Below, piece after piece: positions 1 to 8,977 of a stretch of DNA of 64,000 nt. Numbering within the stretch: position 1 is the stretch's first letter; each line of letters opens with the position of its first letter. The translations under genes were made by a program, and so were the position numbers. The notes beneath the pieces were generated by a model. It was not told the origin of the DNA and made no database searches. It was given only the letters and a program-made list of their open reading frames with translations. Origin of the DNA: Zavarzinella formosa DSM 19928 (lineage in GTDB: Bacteria > Planctomycetota > Planctomycetia > Gemmatales > Gemmataceae); contig NZ_JH636441.1 of assembly GCF_000255705.1 (NCBI RefSeq), positions 170,942 through 234,941 on the forward strand. Reading direction: 5' to 3'.

Positions 1-182
1 TTGGTGCTTTCGTAGTTGTGGAGGGACAGGGAGAGTTGCTTGAGGTTGTTCGAGCATTTCATCCGGTTGGCGGCCTCGCGGATCTTCTGCACGGCCGGCA
101 AGAGCAGGCCGATCAAGATGGCGATGATTGCAATCACCACCAGTAGTTCAATCAGCGTGAAGCCTCGGCGTTGAGTTGACAT
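1..182 (-). CDS. DUF1559 pilin-like protein, N-terminal fragment (cut by window edge)
   Basis: Only the first 60 or so codons are present; the gene runs off the left edge. The start ATG (complement of 180-182) follows a strong GGGAGGA ribosome site. The product begins [16 protein letters not shown], a type IV prepilin-like cleavage and hydrophobic segment, followed by the DUF1559 hallmark [18 protein letters not shown]. Its first residues and leader are nearly identical to the DUF1559 gene at 1447-2394, so the two look like a recent tandem duplication. DUF1559 proteins are a large planctomycete family of exported pseudopilin-like proteins with no settled function. Confidence 0.9.
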   Translation of the reverse strand, partial: MSTQRRGFTLIELLVVIAIIAILIGLLLPAVQKIREAANRMKCSNNLKQLSLSLHNYEST

Positions 183-810
183 TCGGTCCTCCCGAAAAAA
201 TGTAGAAAATGTAGAAGATCATACGCAGACAGAGATGCCGACGTTGGGTCACATGGAAAAATTGTGCCCTCTTTTTTGTGGTTGAGCCGTTTCCGAAACC
301 ACAAAATCACTCGCCAACAGTAATAGAACAGTTAATCTTCCCGAAAAATGGGAAACAGGCAAGAGGAGAATGCTCGAAAAGCAGGCAGTATTACAAGTGG
401 TGAAGTCACCAAAAAGGGCATGATTTACACCGTGCAAGCACATTAAAGCCAGTTTGAAAACGCCATTTTCTTCATCGATTGCAGCCGCCAATCCAAGCAT
501 TCGCGTTGCCCCATCGCTCAATTCCAAGGTTCCGGATGTTGGAGGCGGTGCGAAGTTTTTAATGAAACCATGCTAATTTTGTCATCTTACACATATCATC
601 GAACACTCGTTGTTTCCCTGACTGGCAATTGCGATCACACACAACTCGATCAGTTGATGCAAAAATCTCGTGGCCACCCCCGGTCAACGAGGATGGCCAC
701 TGCACACAATCGCTTGTCCCGAAACCGATCCCGACGACCGGATTCATCGTCTTCATCCAAGGGGAGGCAAAGGACATGAATCTTCAGATGGCCAAGTTTC
801 TTCAGGACGC
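183..810. other. Intergenic, AT-richer leader region; no convincing gene
   Basis: About 630 bases between the start of the left-edge DUF1559 gene and the 3' end of the next lipoprotein gene. The half next to 183 is AT-richer than the coding DNA and should hold the promoter of the DUF1559 gene. A 92-codon open frame on the minus strand (249-527) has no ribosome site and no protein-like composition, so I do not call it. Nothing else recognisable was seen. Confidence 0.5.
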
Positions 811-1329
811 TCACTTCTTCGGGGGCGTCTTTGGAGCAGTCTTTGCGGCGGGACCCGTTTTTAGGGAGAAGTCGAAGGAGCGTTTGTCGCCGGAGGCGAT
901 GGTGATGGAAAGTTCCGTTTGCGCCAGCTCGGTGTATTTGGGCGGGAGGGTCTCGATGGCTTGGGATTCGATCGGGGGAGTGTTCGGGTCGGCCGGGGAG
1001 CCGTCCTTGTTGAGCCGTCGGCTGACCGTCACCTTGTATTTGGCGGGGACAAGTCCCTTCTTTCCGCGAACGCTGGTGATTTCGTAGCGGCCGGTGGAAT
1101 CGCTCATCCCGGTTCCGGCATCAGCCTTCACGTCCCCTCCCACCGGCGTGTAGGTCACCAAGGAGTTGGGGGCGGGTTGATCGTTCACGGTGATATTCCC
1201 GGCCACCGGAACCATCTCGCCGCTGGCGGCGTGTTTGCTGTCGCCGCCGCCGCAACCGCTCAAAGAAATCATTCCGGACAGCAACAAGCCAGCCATCAAC
1301 ATCGTTCGCATCGAAAAGATTCCGCTCAT
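811..1329 (-). CDS. Small transthyretin-like lipoprotein, partner of a DUF1559 gene
   Basis: A 172-residue exported protein. The N-terminus has a signal peptide ending in an LSGC lipobox followed by glycines, so it should be a lipoprotein. The body, VPVAGNITVNDQPAPNSLVTYTP...GRYEITSVRGKKGLVPAKYKVTVSR, is a carboxypeptidase-regulatory/transthyretin-like beta-sandwich common beside DUF1559 genes in planctomycetes. The tail is Lys/Pro/Ala-rich. It lies just downstream of the DUF1559 gene at 1447-2394, with a hairpin between them. Met7 (1311) is an alternative start with a better spaced GCGGAA. Function is unknown; a cell-surface or periplasmic role is inferred. Confidence 0.85.
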   Translation of the reverse strand: MSGIFSMRTMLMAGLLLSGMISLSGCGGGDSKHAASGEMVPVAGNITVNDQPAPNSLVTYTPVGGDVKADAGTGMSDSTGRYEITSVRGKKGLVPAKYKVTVSRRLNKDGSPADPNTPPIESQAIETLPPKYTELAQTELSITIASGDKRSFDFSLKTGPAAKTAPKTPPKK

Positions 1330-1346
1330 GTGGGTGAAAGAGATAG

Positions 1347-1372
1347 GGCAGACCGGCGCCAGCCGGTCTGCC
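1347..1372 (-). terminator. Hairpin between DUF1559 gene and lipoprotein gene
   Basis: Perfect 11-bp inverted repeat (1347-1357 and 1362-1372) around a GCCA loop, just after the DUF1559 stop on the minus strand. It has no strong U-tract, so it may only attenuate transcription into the lipoprotein gene. Confidence 0.45.
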
Positions 1373-1446
1373 GTTTAAAGAAACAAATTGGCGGCCGATG
1401 ATCGGCGGGCAAAAAATGATGCCCGGCCGGTCACCCTTCGGCCAGA

Positions 1447-2394
1447 TCAATCCAGAGTGGTGACCGACCCATCGCCGATGAAGGACACCTGACCGAGCAC
1501 GCTTGACGCGACCGTTTCCTTCACGAAACGCACGGAGCCATCGGCCATCGCCATGTTGCAGCCCCCGGTGTGCAGGCTGCCCGCCTGACCCCAACTTGTG
1601 AGCGTGCCCTTCGGCCCCGCCGTGAACACATTGATCCCCGCCCCCGGATTAACCCCGGTCATCACCCAACCGCGATAGCCCCACGAGGGAGCATGGCCGT
1701 TGGAGACTTGGACGGTTGTCTCGCCGATCATGAAGGTGTTGCTCAAGCCGTCGATCACATTGCTCGTTTTGCAGTTGCTGCCCTCGCCGAACATGTAACG
1801 GCCACTGTTCGTCTGGCCCTTCCAGTAATTGCAGGAAGTGTAAACTTGTTGAACCACAAAGTCGTAGTTGACGCTGGTGCCGGCCGTGGTGCCGGGGGAG
1901 TAAACCCCGACAGAAATATCACGGGTGCCGGGGTCGGAGGGGCAGATGAACATGGGGATTTCGGTGGCCAGCCACGCGGCGTTGCTGTTGGCGGCCAAGG
2001 AGCCGTTTTGATTGCCCGTGAGGCCGCAGCAACCACCGGTCGTCATGTTGCTGAACCAACCGGTCTTGTCGAGTTTGCTGTCGAGGGCGGTTTGTTCGAG
2101 ATTTCCCAGCACAAGCACCCAACCGCTCATGTTTTGGATCACCGCGTCCCCCGTCCCGCCGGAAGCGCTGGTGCACCAGCCATACGCCTTCCCGGAGGGG
2201 GGGAACGCTTGGAAGGTGCTTTCGTAGTTATGGAGGGCCAAGGCGAGTTGCTTGAGGTTGTTCGAGCATTTCATCCGGTTGGCGGCCTCGCGGATCTTTT
2301 GAACCGCCGGCAGAAGGAGGCCGATCAAGATGGCGATGATTGCAATCACCACCAATAGCTCAATGAGCGTGAAGCCCCGACGTTGAGTTGACAT
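1447..2394 (-). CDS. DUF1559 pilin-like protein
   Basis: 315 residues. The N-terminus [16 protein letters not shown] is a prepilin-type signal with a hydrophobic helix (about residues 8-30), followed by [18 protein letters not shown]. The C-terminal part has the family's SLHTGGCNMAMADGSVRF block (the H-X9-DG motif). A GGGAGGA ribosome site precedes the ATG. The downstream partner is the transthyretin-like lipoprotein at 811-1329. In planctomycetes these proteins occur in many copies and are thought to be exported through a pseudopilin-like route; the exact role is unknown. Confidence 0.93.
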   Translation of the reverse strand: MSTQRRGFTLIELLVVIAIIAILIGLLLPAVQKIREAANRMKCSNNLKQLALALHNYESTFQAFPPSGKAYGWCTSASGGTGDAVIQNMSGWVLVLGNLEQTALDSKLDKTGWFSNMTTGGCCGLTGNQNGSLAANSNAAWLATEIPMFICPSDPGTRDISVGVYSPGTTAGTSVNYDFVVQQVYTSCNYWKGQTNSGRYMFGEGSNCKTSNVIDGLSNTFMIGETTVQVSNGHAPSWGYRGWVMTGVNPGAGINVFTAGPKGTLTSWGQAGSLHTGGCNMAMADGSVRFVKETVASSVLGQVSFIGDGSVTTLD

Positions 2395-2753
2395 CCGATC
2401 CTCCCGAAAAATGAAATAACAAATGGATAAACCAACATTGAAAAATGTTGGTTTTTGAGTCCCACAGAAAATTGTGACTTTTGTTAGATTCGGTGCCGGT
2501 GTTAACCGGAAGTTTTAAAGTCACACGCCAACTGGGAGAGAGAGAAATCAATCTTCCCGCAGGTTTGATAAAAATGCAAGAGAAAAATGCTTAAAAGAAT
2601 GGCACCGTTGAAATGTTGACGGCTGACACACCGGCGTGATTCAAAATTGGCGATCATTTCAAACAAACTTCAATTCGGATTGCCTCCGCCGAAATGCCGG
2701 TTTGGATCGGATAAATGACTTGGGCAAAGCCATGTCTTGGACCGACGGAATGG
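2395..2753. promoter_or_regulatory. Leader/promoter region of the DUF1559 gene at 1447-2394
   Basis: About 360 bases, AT-richer than its surroundings. The part next to the DUF1559 start repeats the sequence layout seen upstream of 182, including the GGGAGGA ribosome site and the A-rich stretch before it, which supports duplication of the leader with the gene. No precise promoter boxes can be fixed by eye, and no gene is seen. Confidence 0.4.
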
Positions 2754-3236
2754 CTAGTTTTTGATCAAATCCAGATCGATTTTCGTGGTGGCCTGAGTAA
2801 TTTCAATGGTCAACGGAGTGGTTTCCACTTGGGAGTATCGCGCCGGAACCGCCTCCAACTTTTTCACGGGGCGAGAGCCTGGCAAACCCACGGCAGCCGC
2901 GGGGCCGTCTCCAGTTGACGGGGGAGCGGATTCGACGCTCACCGGGATGAATGGCTCGGTCACCGTCACCTTATACTTCCCCGGATACAAGCCATAGTGG
3001 TCCGTGGTCGCTCCGGGCCGGACGGTCAGCAGTTTGAAATCCCCCTCGGCATTGGTGTTGCCCCCCGCCCCCAATCCCGGGGTTCCGGGTTCGGGGGTGA
3101 AGCGAACACTCTTGTGGGGGACCGGCTTTCCCCCCATCGTGAGTTTGCCTTCCACGGGCACCAGTGAAGGCTCGTTGCTTCCGCAACCGGCGATTGCGAA
3201 CAAACACAATCCCAACAACAGTTGGAAAATTTTCAT
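2754..3236 (-). CDS. Small transthyretin-like lipoprotein, partner of a DUF1559 gene
   Basis: 160 residues from the Met codon at 3236, which has a GGAG site 7 bases upstream; an in-frame start 12 bases earlier exists but has weaker support. The signal peptide ends in a FAIAGC lipobox. The body (VPVEGKLTMGGKPVPHKSVRFTPEP...GLYPGKYKVTVTEP) is the same beta-sandwich type as the other lipoproteins here. It directly follows the DUF1559 gene at 3275-4399 (about 38 bases apart), so the two are probably co-transcribed. Function unknown. Confidence 0.87.
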   Translation of the reverse strand: MKIFQLLLGLCLFAIAGCGSNEPSLVPVEGKLTMGGKPVPHKSVRFTPEPGTPGLGAGGNTNAEGDFKLLTVRPGATTDHYGLYPGKYKVTVTEPFIPVSVESAPPSTGDGPAAAVGLPGSRPVKKLEAVPARYSQVETTPLTIEITQATTKIDLDLIKN

Positions 3237-3274
3237 GGCTGGCTCCATTGAGATTTCGGCGGCAAATCGAACGA

Positions 3275-4399
3275 TCAGGGAAGAGTGACGACTTCTCCCC
3301 CGCTCATGGTGCTCAACCGGCTCAGGGTGGTGGTGTCAATGGTTTGGGAAATGAATCGCACCGATCCGTCGCCCATCGCAAAATTGCAGCCGTTTGTGTG
3401 AAGGCTTCCGGCGGCGGACCACCAAGTTCGAATGTGGCCGACAACCGGGGTGTAAGGAGGATTTTGCCAGGTGGGGTCCACGCTTGGCAAATGCCAGAGA
3501 TTGATGCCGGGGTTCGATGCGCCGGCCGGATCGATTCCCGTCATCACCCAAGTGCGGTAAGACCAAGCGAACGCCGCGCCGTTCTGGTGCCACTTTGTTG
3601 TTTCGCCGATCGCCAGCGTATTGCTCAACCCGTCGGTGACGGCCGCCATGGTGGTGGCGCTGTTTTCGCCGAACATGCGTTTTGTGGCGGAGGGGGCTGT
3701 CTTCCAGTAATTGCAGTACGAAAAATCGAGTTGCGAGGTGATGAAGTCGTAATTCGTCGCCGCCGCCGAGACGCCGCTGGCGGGACCGTAGTAACTGCCG
3801 GACAGCCTTCCGATCGAGGCATTGTTGTCGCTGGGGCAGGTGAACACACTCAAAATTGCCGGGGCGTTCGCCGCATTTCCATTGGTCGCGGGATTCCCGA
3901 CCAGCGTGCCGTTGGTGTTTCGGCCGGAGGCGGCGCTGGGGGCGTCGGCCACCGATTCGTTCAAGTTGAATTTCTTGTACATCGGGTCCTGTTCCAAGTA
4001 GGGCAGCAATAGAACCAGCCCGTTTTGATTCAGGATTTGGGTGTCGCCCAAGTTGGCCGCCGAGGAGGCGCACCACGAATAACCTTTGCCGGCGGGAGGA
4101 AGCGCGCCGTAGGCCGACTCGTAATTGTGGCAGGCGAGGGCGATTTGCTTGAGGTTGTTGGAACACTTCATCCGGTTGGCGGCCTCCCGGATCTTTTGCA
4201 CCGCCGGCAATAACAAACCGATGAGGATGGCGATAATCGCGATCACCACCAACAGTTCAATCAGCGTGAAGGCCGTGCGAGATTGGACCCGTCGGATGGC
4301 CGTGAGGCGGGAGCGACTTAAACTGGGCACAATATTCCCCGTCTGGAAAATGGGAAGGAACAATTGCCGATGCAGCGGTGAGAGGGAGAGGAGTCTCAT
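3275..4399 (-). CDS. DUF1559 pilin-like protein
   Basis: 374 residues as given. The pilin-like segment [19 protein letters not shown] sits unusually far in (from about residue 43), behind a basic stretch. A GTG codon at 4330 preceded by GGGG could be the real start and would give a shorter leader. The family blocks [18 protein letters not shown] and SLHTNGCNFAMGDGSVRF are both present. It is the third DUF1559 gene in 4.4 kb and has its own lipoprotein partner just downstream. Confidence 0.9.
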   Translation of the reverse strand: MRLLSLSPLHRQLFLPIFQTGNIVPSLSRSRLTAIRRVQSRTAFTLIELLVVIAIIAILIGLLLPAVQKIREAANRMKCSNNLKQIALACHNYESAYGALPPAGKGYSWCASSAANLGDTQILNQNGLVLLLPYLEQDPMYKKFNLNESVADAPSAASGRNTNGTLVGNPATNGNAANAPAILSVFTCPSDNNASIGRLSGSYYGPASGVSAAATNYDFITSQLDFSYCNYWKTAPSATKRMFGENSATTMAAVTDGLSNTLAIGETTKWHQNGAAFAWSYRTWVMTGIDPAGASNPGINLWHLPSVDPTWQNPPYTPVVGHIRTWWSAAGSLHTNGCNFAMGDGSVRFISQTIDTTTLSRLSTMSGGEVVTLP

Positions 4400-4622
4400 T
4401 TACAGGCAGGATGAAGATTATGTAAGCAATCAATGTGCCGGATCGGCGGCGGAAGTCAGACGGGTCGGAATGGGAAGACGCAAACACCATGAAACAAGGG
4501 GTTTATGGTGTTTTCGTTTGTTGAACGGGTTGTCGGCCGTTTTGCCAGACGGGTGATAAAACTCATGCAAGACATGCAAGAAAGACTGGCATGATGCCAG
4601 TTGTTTGGTCGTCAATTTCAGG

Positions 4623-5810
4623 TCACGCGGCCCGGCGTTCCTCGCGGCTCAGCCAGCGTTGCATCCGGCTCAGTTGATTCTGCCATTCTGCGGAAAAGCG
4701 AACTTCGCCGAAGGCATCGTAAAGCAGATCGATGGTTTCGATGAGATGCCGGACTTGGTCGGCTCGCGCTTCCAGCCGGGCGCGGGCGTCCTCGTCTTCC
4801 GGGGCCGGGATTTTGGCGCCGGTGATGCCCAGCGACTCGGCGCTGATGGCGAACTCGTACTGCACATCGTGCCGGACGATGGTCAGGCCCGCCTTGCGGG
4901 GCAGTTTGCCGGACTGGATCGCCCGCAACGCCTCCGGGAGCCGGGTGGGGCCTTCGTGACTGATCGTTTCGTGGCCGGAGACGCCTCGGGGGCATTCCAA
5001 GGTCAGCGTGCGGGCCATGAACACCGTGACTTCAGAATCGTCGAGCAGCTTGATCGTCGCCGATTCGTCCTCACATTGGAACCACAGCCACATGAGGAAT
5101 TCGTTCCCCAGAAAATCGCGGGAGGCCTCGTCGGGAATCCACGCCACATCTTTCGGCGACAGCCCCGGCACAAACGGCGACGGCGAGGCATCATCCACGT
5201 TTCGCGTCCGTTGGTGGGCCTCGGCCAGCGAATAGGCCCGTTTTCCGGCGGTGATTGACTCGAAGCTAAAGCCGAAGGTGTTCTTGAAAAGGACCAACAG
5301 GCGGTCGATCATGGCGACGGAGGTGGTTCCGAACAATAATTCGTTCGTCTTGAGATCCCACACCACTTCGACAGTTTTCTTCTTGGTGTAACGGCCGTCC
5401 TTCGCCTCCAGTTCGAGCCGGTCGCGGGCGGATTCCTTGGCTTCTCGCTTGTTCAAAGCACTGGCGTGACCGCTCGGGTTGTTCTTGGCCAGCGCGGCCA
5501 AGTCGATGGCGTAATAGGCCCGCAGAAGGTCGCCGGGGAGCTTCATCACATCGGTGCGAATGCTGAAGAACAGCATGTCGTTGATGATATTCTTGGCCAT
5601 CTCAAACTGGACATCAAGGATATGTTCGCCGCCCGTCCAGCCGACTTCGACACCGTCACTGGCGACCATGCGTTGCCGGCCGGCCGCGTTTTCCGCGAGC
5701 ATGGCCAGATGTTCCTCGCTGAAAAACCGCGGGGCGGGGCCGTCCACTCGAAATCGCAAAAAGCTGGCCCGGCCGGTGAAAAATCCCATGCGTGTCGCCT
5801 CCGTGCTCAC
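4623..5810 (-). CDS. rdgC: RdgC-like recombination-associated protein
   Basis: 395 residues, cytoplasmic, no signal peptide. The N-terminal MGFFTGRASFLRFRV, a GW pair at about residues 57-58, then FFSIRTDVMKLPGDLL and, around residues 230-245, FLGNEFLMWLWFQCE, resemble the longer RdgC-family proteins I recall from delta-proteobacteria. E. coli RdgC (303 residues) is a ring-shaped DNA-binding protein that modulates RecA. The gene stands alone, with neighbours of other functions. The call is by remembered motif similarity, so an undescribed planctomycete family is possible. Met8 is an alternative start. Confidence 0.6.
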   Translation of the reverse strand: MSTEATRMGFFTGRASFLRFRVDGPAPRFFSEEHLAMLAENAAGRQRMVASDGVEVGWTGGEHILDVQFEMAKNIINDMLFFSIRTDVMKLPGDLLRAYYAIDLAALAKNNPSGHASALNKREAKESARDRLELEAKDGRYTKKKTVEVVWDLKTNELLFGTTSVAMIDRLLVLFKNTFGFSFESITAGKRAYSLAEAHQRTRNVDDASPSPFVPGLSPKDVAWIPDEASRDFLGNEFLMWLWFQCEDESATIKLLDDSEVTVFMARTLTLECPRGVSGHETISHEGPTRLPEALRAIQSGKLPRKAGLTIVRHDVQYEFAISAESLGITGAKIPAPEDEDARARLEARADQVRHLIETIDLLYDAFGEVRFSAEWQNQLSRMQRWLSREERRAA

Positions 5811-5891
5811 CCGGTTGAAAGCAAAACACCCATCACCGGGGGGCGATGGGTGTCGTGATGTTGGCGGAAAAGTCCGTGCCCGTCGGCCGCC

Positions 5892-6071
5892 TCAAGGCGT
5901 GGCCCGACGGCTTTCCGGTCGGTGTTCGTGATCCTTCCGACCCATCTCATCGTGAATGATCGGATGCCAGGTTTCGTTCCGTTGAGTGTGGGGAACGTAA
6001 TTCTCCCTCGCCCAACGGCGGAGCTTCAACTCTTCGATAAAATCGATCTCATTCGCCTGACCGGACTGCAT
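5892..6071 (-). CDS. Small conserved hypothetical protein, 59 residues
   Basis: Begins at the ATG complementary to 6069-6071, preceded by AAAAGGTGAG, which decides this start over a longer frame reaching 6155. The product (DFIEELKLRRWARENYV, then WHPIIHDEMGRKD) is acidic/basic, soluble and helical. I recall similar short proteins with an EELRLRRWARENYV core in Gemmata-type genomes, but no function is known. It is a single gene between the MFS and RdgC-like genes. Confidence 0.65.
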   Translation of the reverse strand: MQSGQANEIDFIEELKLRRWARENYVPHTQRNETWHPIIHDEMGRKDHEHRPESRRATP

Positions 6072-6194
6072 GGACTCACCTTTTGTTGATGGAGAGATTC
6101 GGATGACGATCCGACCGTCAAACCGAGAGTTTAGGATCACAAACCAACAGGTCAAGAGTTATCGGCAAATACAATCGGCAGGCTGAAAAGATCG

Positions 6195-7439
6195 TCATCG
6201 GATTAAAATGTCTGACTCACTTGTGAGGTCGTTTCGCGGCTTGATGAGCAAGACCAACACGACTGAGAAAACCGCCAGACTGGCGAAGGCCCCGAACGAG
6301 ACATTGAGCGAGATTTGCCGGTCGCGCATGAGGCCAAAACCCCAATCGGCCAGCCCGCCGCAACTGATGCTGACGAAGTTCATGAGGCCATAACCGGTGG
6401 CACGCAACTCCGGCCGGACAATCTGGGACAGGATGGGCATGTTGTTGCCGTCGAAAATGCCCCAGCCGAGGCCAAACAAGATGAGGAACGCCACGGCGAC
6501 CACCAGCGAACCCGCATTGCCCACGCCGAAGATCGCGGGGACGATCAGACTCATGCCGATGGCGCTCGCATAGATCCTTCCGCGTGGATTTTTTCTCATC
6601 CAGCCATCCGCGAGCCACCCGCCGCCGACCGCTCCGATGATGGCCGCGACCTGCCAGTAAAGCGTGGCGGCGACTCCCGCCCGTCCCTGCCCGATGTCGA
6701 ACTGCTTTCGCAGGATCGAGGGCATCCAGTCCCGCACCACCCACCCGGCCATCGCGGGCAAGGTGAAATACAGAACCAACAGAATGAACGAACGATTGGC
6801 GAACAATTCCCGCAATGCGCCAAGCGGCGAAGCAGTCGGGGCGGGTGATCGCTCCTCCGACTTGGGCGGATTACGGAGAAGAATCAACAGCGGCACGGCG
6901 TACAGCATCCCGAGGCCGCCGCAGATGGTGAACGCGAACCGCCATCCCAAATTTGGATCGGCGGCCGCATACCCGCCGAATCCGCCAGTGATCACGCCGA
7001 GATAGATGGCAACCTGATGCAACCCGACCGCTCGCGAACGGGTGCGGCCGGTGTGGTGGTCGGCGATCAGGGCTAGCGCCGCCGGGATGTAGAACGCCTC
7101 GCTGATGCCCATGAGCGATCTGGCCCAGAGCAATTCATCAAAAGTGGTGACTTGCCCAGTCCCCCATGTCACCGCCGACCAGACGAACAAACTGCCGCCG
7201 ATGGTCAACCGGCGACTGAAGCGATCCGCGACGTATCCGCCGACGGGGCTGAGAAACGCATACACCCATTTGAACTGGCCGAGCATCAATCCCCAATTGG
7301 CTTGCGTGCCGATGCTCGGGATGTCCGACATTACCGATGCCTGCATGGAGGCCAGCATTTGCCGGTCAAGATAGTTCAACAGGGCGACCGGCATGAGCAG
7401 CGCGACGACCAGCCAGGCCGTGCGGGGGGTGGGTTGCAT
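6195..7439 (-). CDS. MFS transporter, probably sugar/organic acid uptake
   Basis: 414 residues with about 12 hydrophobic segments. The N-terminus has the NYLDRQ motif in helix 1 and the GGYVADRFSRRLTI loop 2-3 signature of the major facilitator superfamily. It starts 26 bases after the stop of the sulfatase gene on the same strand, so the two probably form an operon in which the transporter imports a product of desulfation. The substrate cannot be read from the sequence. Confidence 0.88.
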   Translation of the reverse strand: MQPTPRTAWLVVALLMPVALLNYLDRQMLASMQASVMSDIPSIGTQANWGLMLGQFKWVYAFLSPVGGYVADRFSRRLTIGGSLFVWSAVTWGTGQVTTFDELLWARSLMGISEAFYIPAALALIADHHTGRTRSRAVGLHQVAIYLGVITGGFGGYAAADPNLGWRFAFTICGGLGMLYAVPLLILLRNPPKSEERSPAPTASPLGALRELFANRSFILLVLYFTLPAMAGWVVRDWMPSILRKQFDIGQGRAGVAATLYWQVAAIIGAVGGGWLADGWMRKNPRGRIYASAIGMSLIVPAIFGVGNAGSLVVAVAFLILFGLGWGIFDGNNMPILSQIVRPELRATGYGLMNFVSISCGGLADWGFGLMRDRQISLNVSFGAFASLAVFSVVLVLLIKPRNDLTSESDILIR

Positions 7440-7465
7440 GGGGAGAGGCAGCTTCCGGTTCGAGA

Positions 7466-8977
7466 TTATTTTTTGCCGTCCAATGCCCTCATCGGAAACA
7501 GATCGGATTTTACGTGTTGTTTCTCCATGAGGGCGAGAAGCCTCGCCACCACTTCCGGCTTCTTGTCAGCGAGATTGGCTTTCTCGCCGGGATCAGTGGC
7601 GAGATCGTAAAGCTCGATCTCGCCGGGTTTCTGGTCCTTCGCCTTCGGGCCGGGATTGAGATTTCGCCGGATCGCTTTCCAGTCCACCTCCCGAACACAC
7701 TGCTGGCCGCCATATCCCGGCGACTCGCGGTAGAGGAACGGTCGCGGCTCTTGTTTTTTGCCGAAAAGAGTCGGGGCGAAACTGATGCCATCAATGCCGC
7801 CGGGCGTCTGGTCGCCGCTCCCGATTAATTCCAGCAGTGTGGGCAACCAGTCTTCAAACCCGGTGACTCGGTCGCTGGCGCCGCCGGGCGTGATATGACC
7901 CTTCCAGCGAACCAGACACGGTTCCCGGAAACCGCCCTCCCCGAAAGAGCCTTTGCGGCCGCTCAGGCCGGCGTTGCTGTTGAAGAAGTCGGAGTCGGTG
8001 CCACCCAACAGATCATAGAGCGGCCCGTTGTCGCTGGTGAAGACCACAATCGTCCGCTCATCCAAGCCAAGGTCTTTGACCAGTGTGAGCAGATTGCCAA
8101 CATCGCGGTCCATGCGAGTCACCATCGCGGCATACGCGGCTCGCGGTTGTCGGTGCGGCAGATAACTCCGGTCGCCGGTGTACGGCGTCTCGGGGAATTT
8201 CCCGGCGTACTCTTTGAGTGAATCCTCTGGGACTTGCAGGGACAGATGAGGCACCGTCGTCGGGTAAAACAGGAAGAACGGCCGATCCTTGTTGGCCCGG
8301 ACGAAGTCCAGCGCTTTGGCCCCGATGAGGTCGGGGGCGTAATCGTTGCCCTTGTAGGCCGCGTAACTTTTCGGGTCGTTTGGATCAGCCTCGGCGGGTA
8401 GTTTCTGGTGGGCGGCGAACTTTGGATTGTCGAGTTTGACTTGCTTGTCGTCATCCCAAAGATGGGTCGGGTAGTAGTTGTGGGCGACGGCTTGGCAGTT
8501 GTAACCGTACCAGCGGTCGAAGCCCTGTTTGAGCGGATCGCCCGTGCTACCGAATGGCCCCAGCCCCCATTTGCCGAAGCCGCCGAGCGTGTAACCTTGT
8601 TTCTTGAGCAACAGCGGCAGTTTCAACGAATCGGCCGGGACCGGTTCCTGGCCTTCGGTGAAACCTTTGGCCTGCCGGTTTTCGCGGATGTAACCATGCC
8701 CCGGATGTTTGCCGGTCATCAGCACGCACCGCGAGGGGGCGCACACATTGCTTCCGGCATAATGGGCCGTGAAACGCATTCCATCGGCCGAAATCCGGTC
8801 GATGTTCGGCGTGCGAATCTTCTTTTGCCCGTAACAGCCAAGGTCGCCGTATCCAAGACCGTCGGCGATGATAAAGACGATGTTCGGCCGCGTGCGCTCC
8901 GGCGGGGCTTGGGCGAATGCCGAGGTCGCGGCGAGCAGGCAGACACCGATCATCGAGACGATTGTTGGTCGGCGCAT
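7466..8977 (-). CDS. Exported sulfatase (arylsulfatase family)
   Basis: 503 residues with a signal peptide (cleavage near FAQA, residues 21-24). The sulfatase signature CAPSRCVLMTGK places the cysteine to be converted to formylglycine at residue 79. The metal-binding start reads IIADGLGYGDLGCYG: the usual Asp-Asp pair is Asp39-Gly40, so one common calcium ligand is missing. A second metal motif (TSDNG) lies mid-protein. It would act in the periplasm or outside the cell on a sulfated sugar or polysaccharide. It forms a likely operon with the MFS gene downstream. Planctomycetes are known for many sulfatases. Confidence 0.93.
   Translation of the reverse strand: MRRPTIVSMIGVCLLAATSAFAQAPPERTRPNIVFIIADGLGYGDLGCYGQKKIRTPNIDRISADGMRFTAHYAGSNVCAPSRCVLMTGKHPGHGYIRENRQAKGFTEGQEPVPADSLKLPLLLKKQGYTLGGFGKWGLGPFGSTGDPLKQGFDRWYGYNCQAVAHNYYPTHLWDDDKQVKLDNPKFAAHQKLPAEADPNDPKSYAAYKGNDYAPDLIGAKALDFVRANKDRPFFLFYPTTVPHLSLQVPEDSLKEYAGKFPETPYTGDRSYLPHRQPRAAYAAMVTRMDRDVGNLLTLVKDLGLDERTIVVFTSDNGPLYDLLGGTDSDFFNSNAGLSGRKGSFGEGGFREPCLVRWKGHITPGGASDRVTGFEDWLPTLLELIGSGDQTPGGIDGISFAPTLFGKKQEPRPFLYRESPGYGGQQCVREVDWKAIRRNLNPGPKAKDQKPGEIELYDLATDPGEKANLADKKPEVVARLLALMEKQHVKSDLFPMRALDGKK

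Noticed and set aside
249-527. 92-codon minus-strand frame upstream of the left-edge DUF1559 gene
   Set aside because: No ribosome site, unusual composition, and it lies in the AT-rich leader region.
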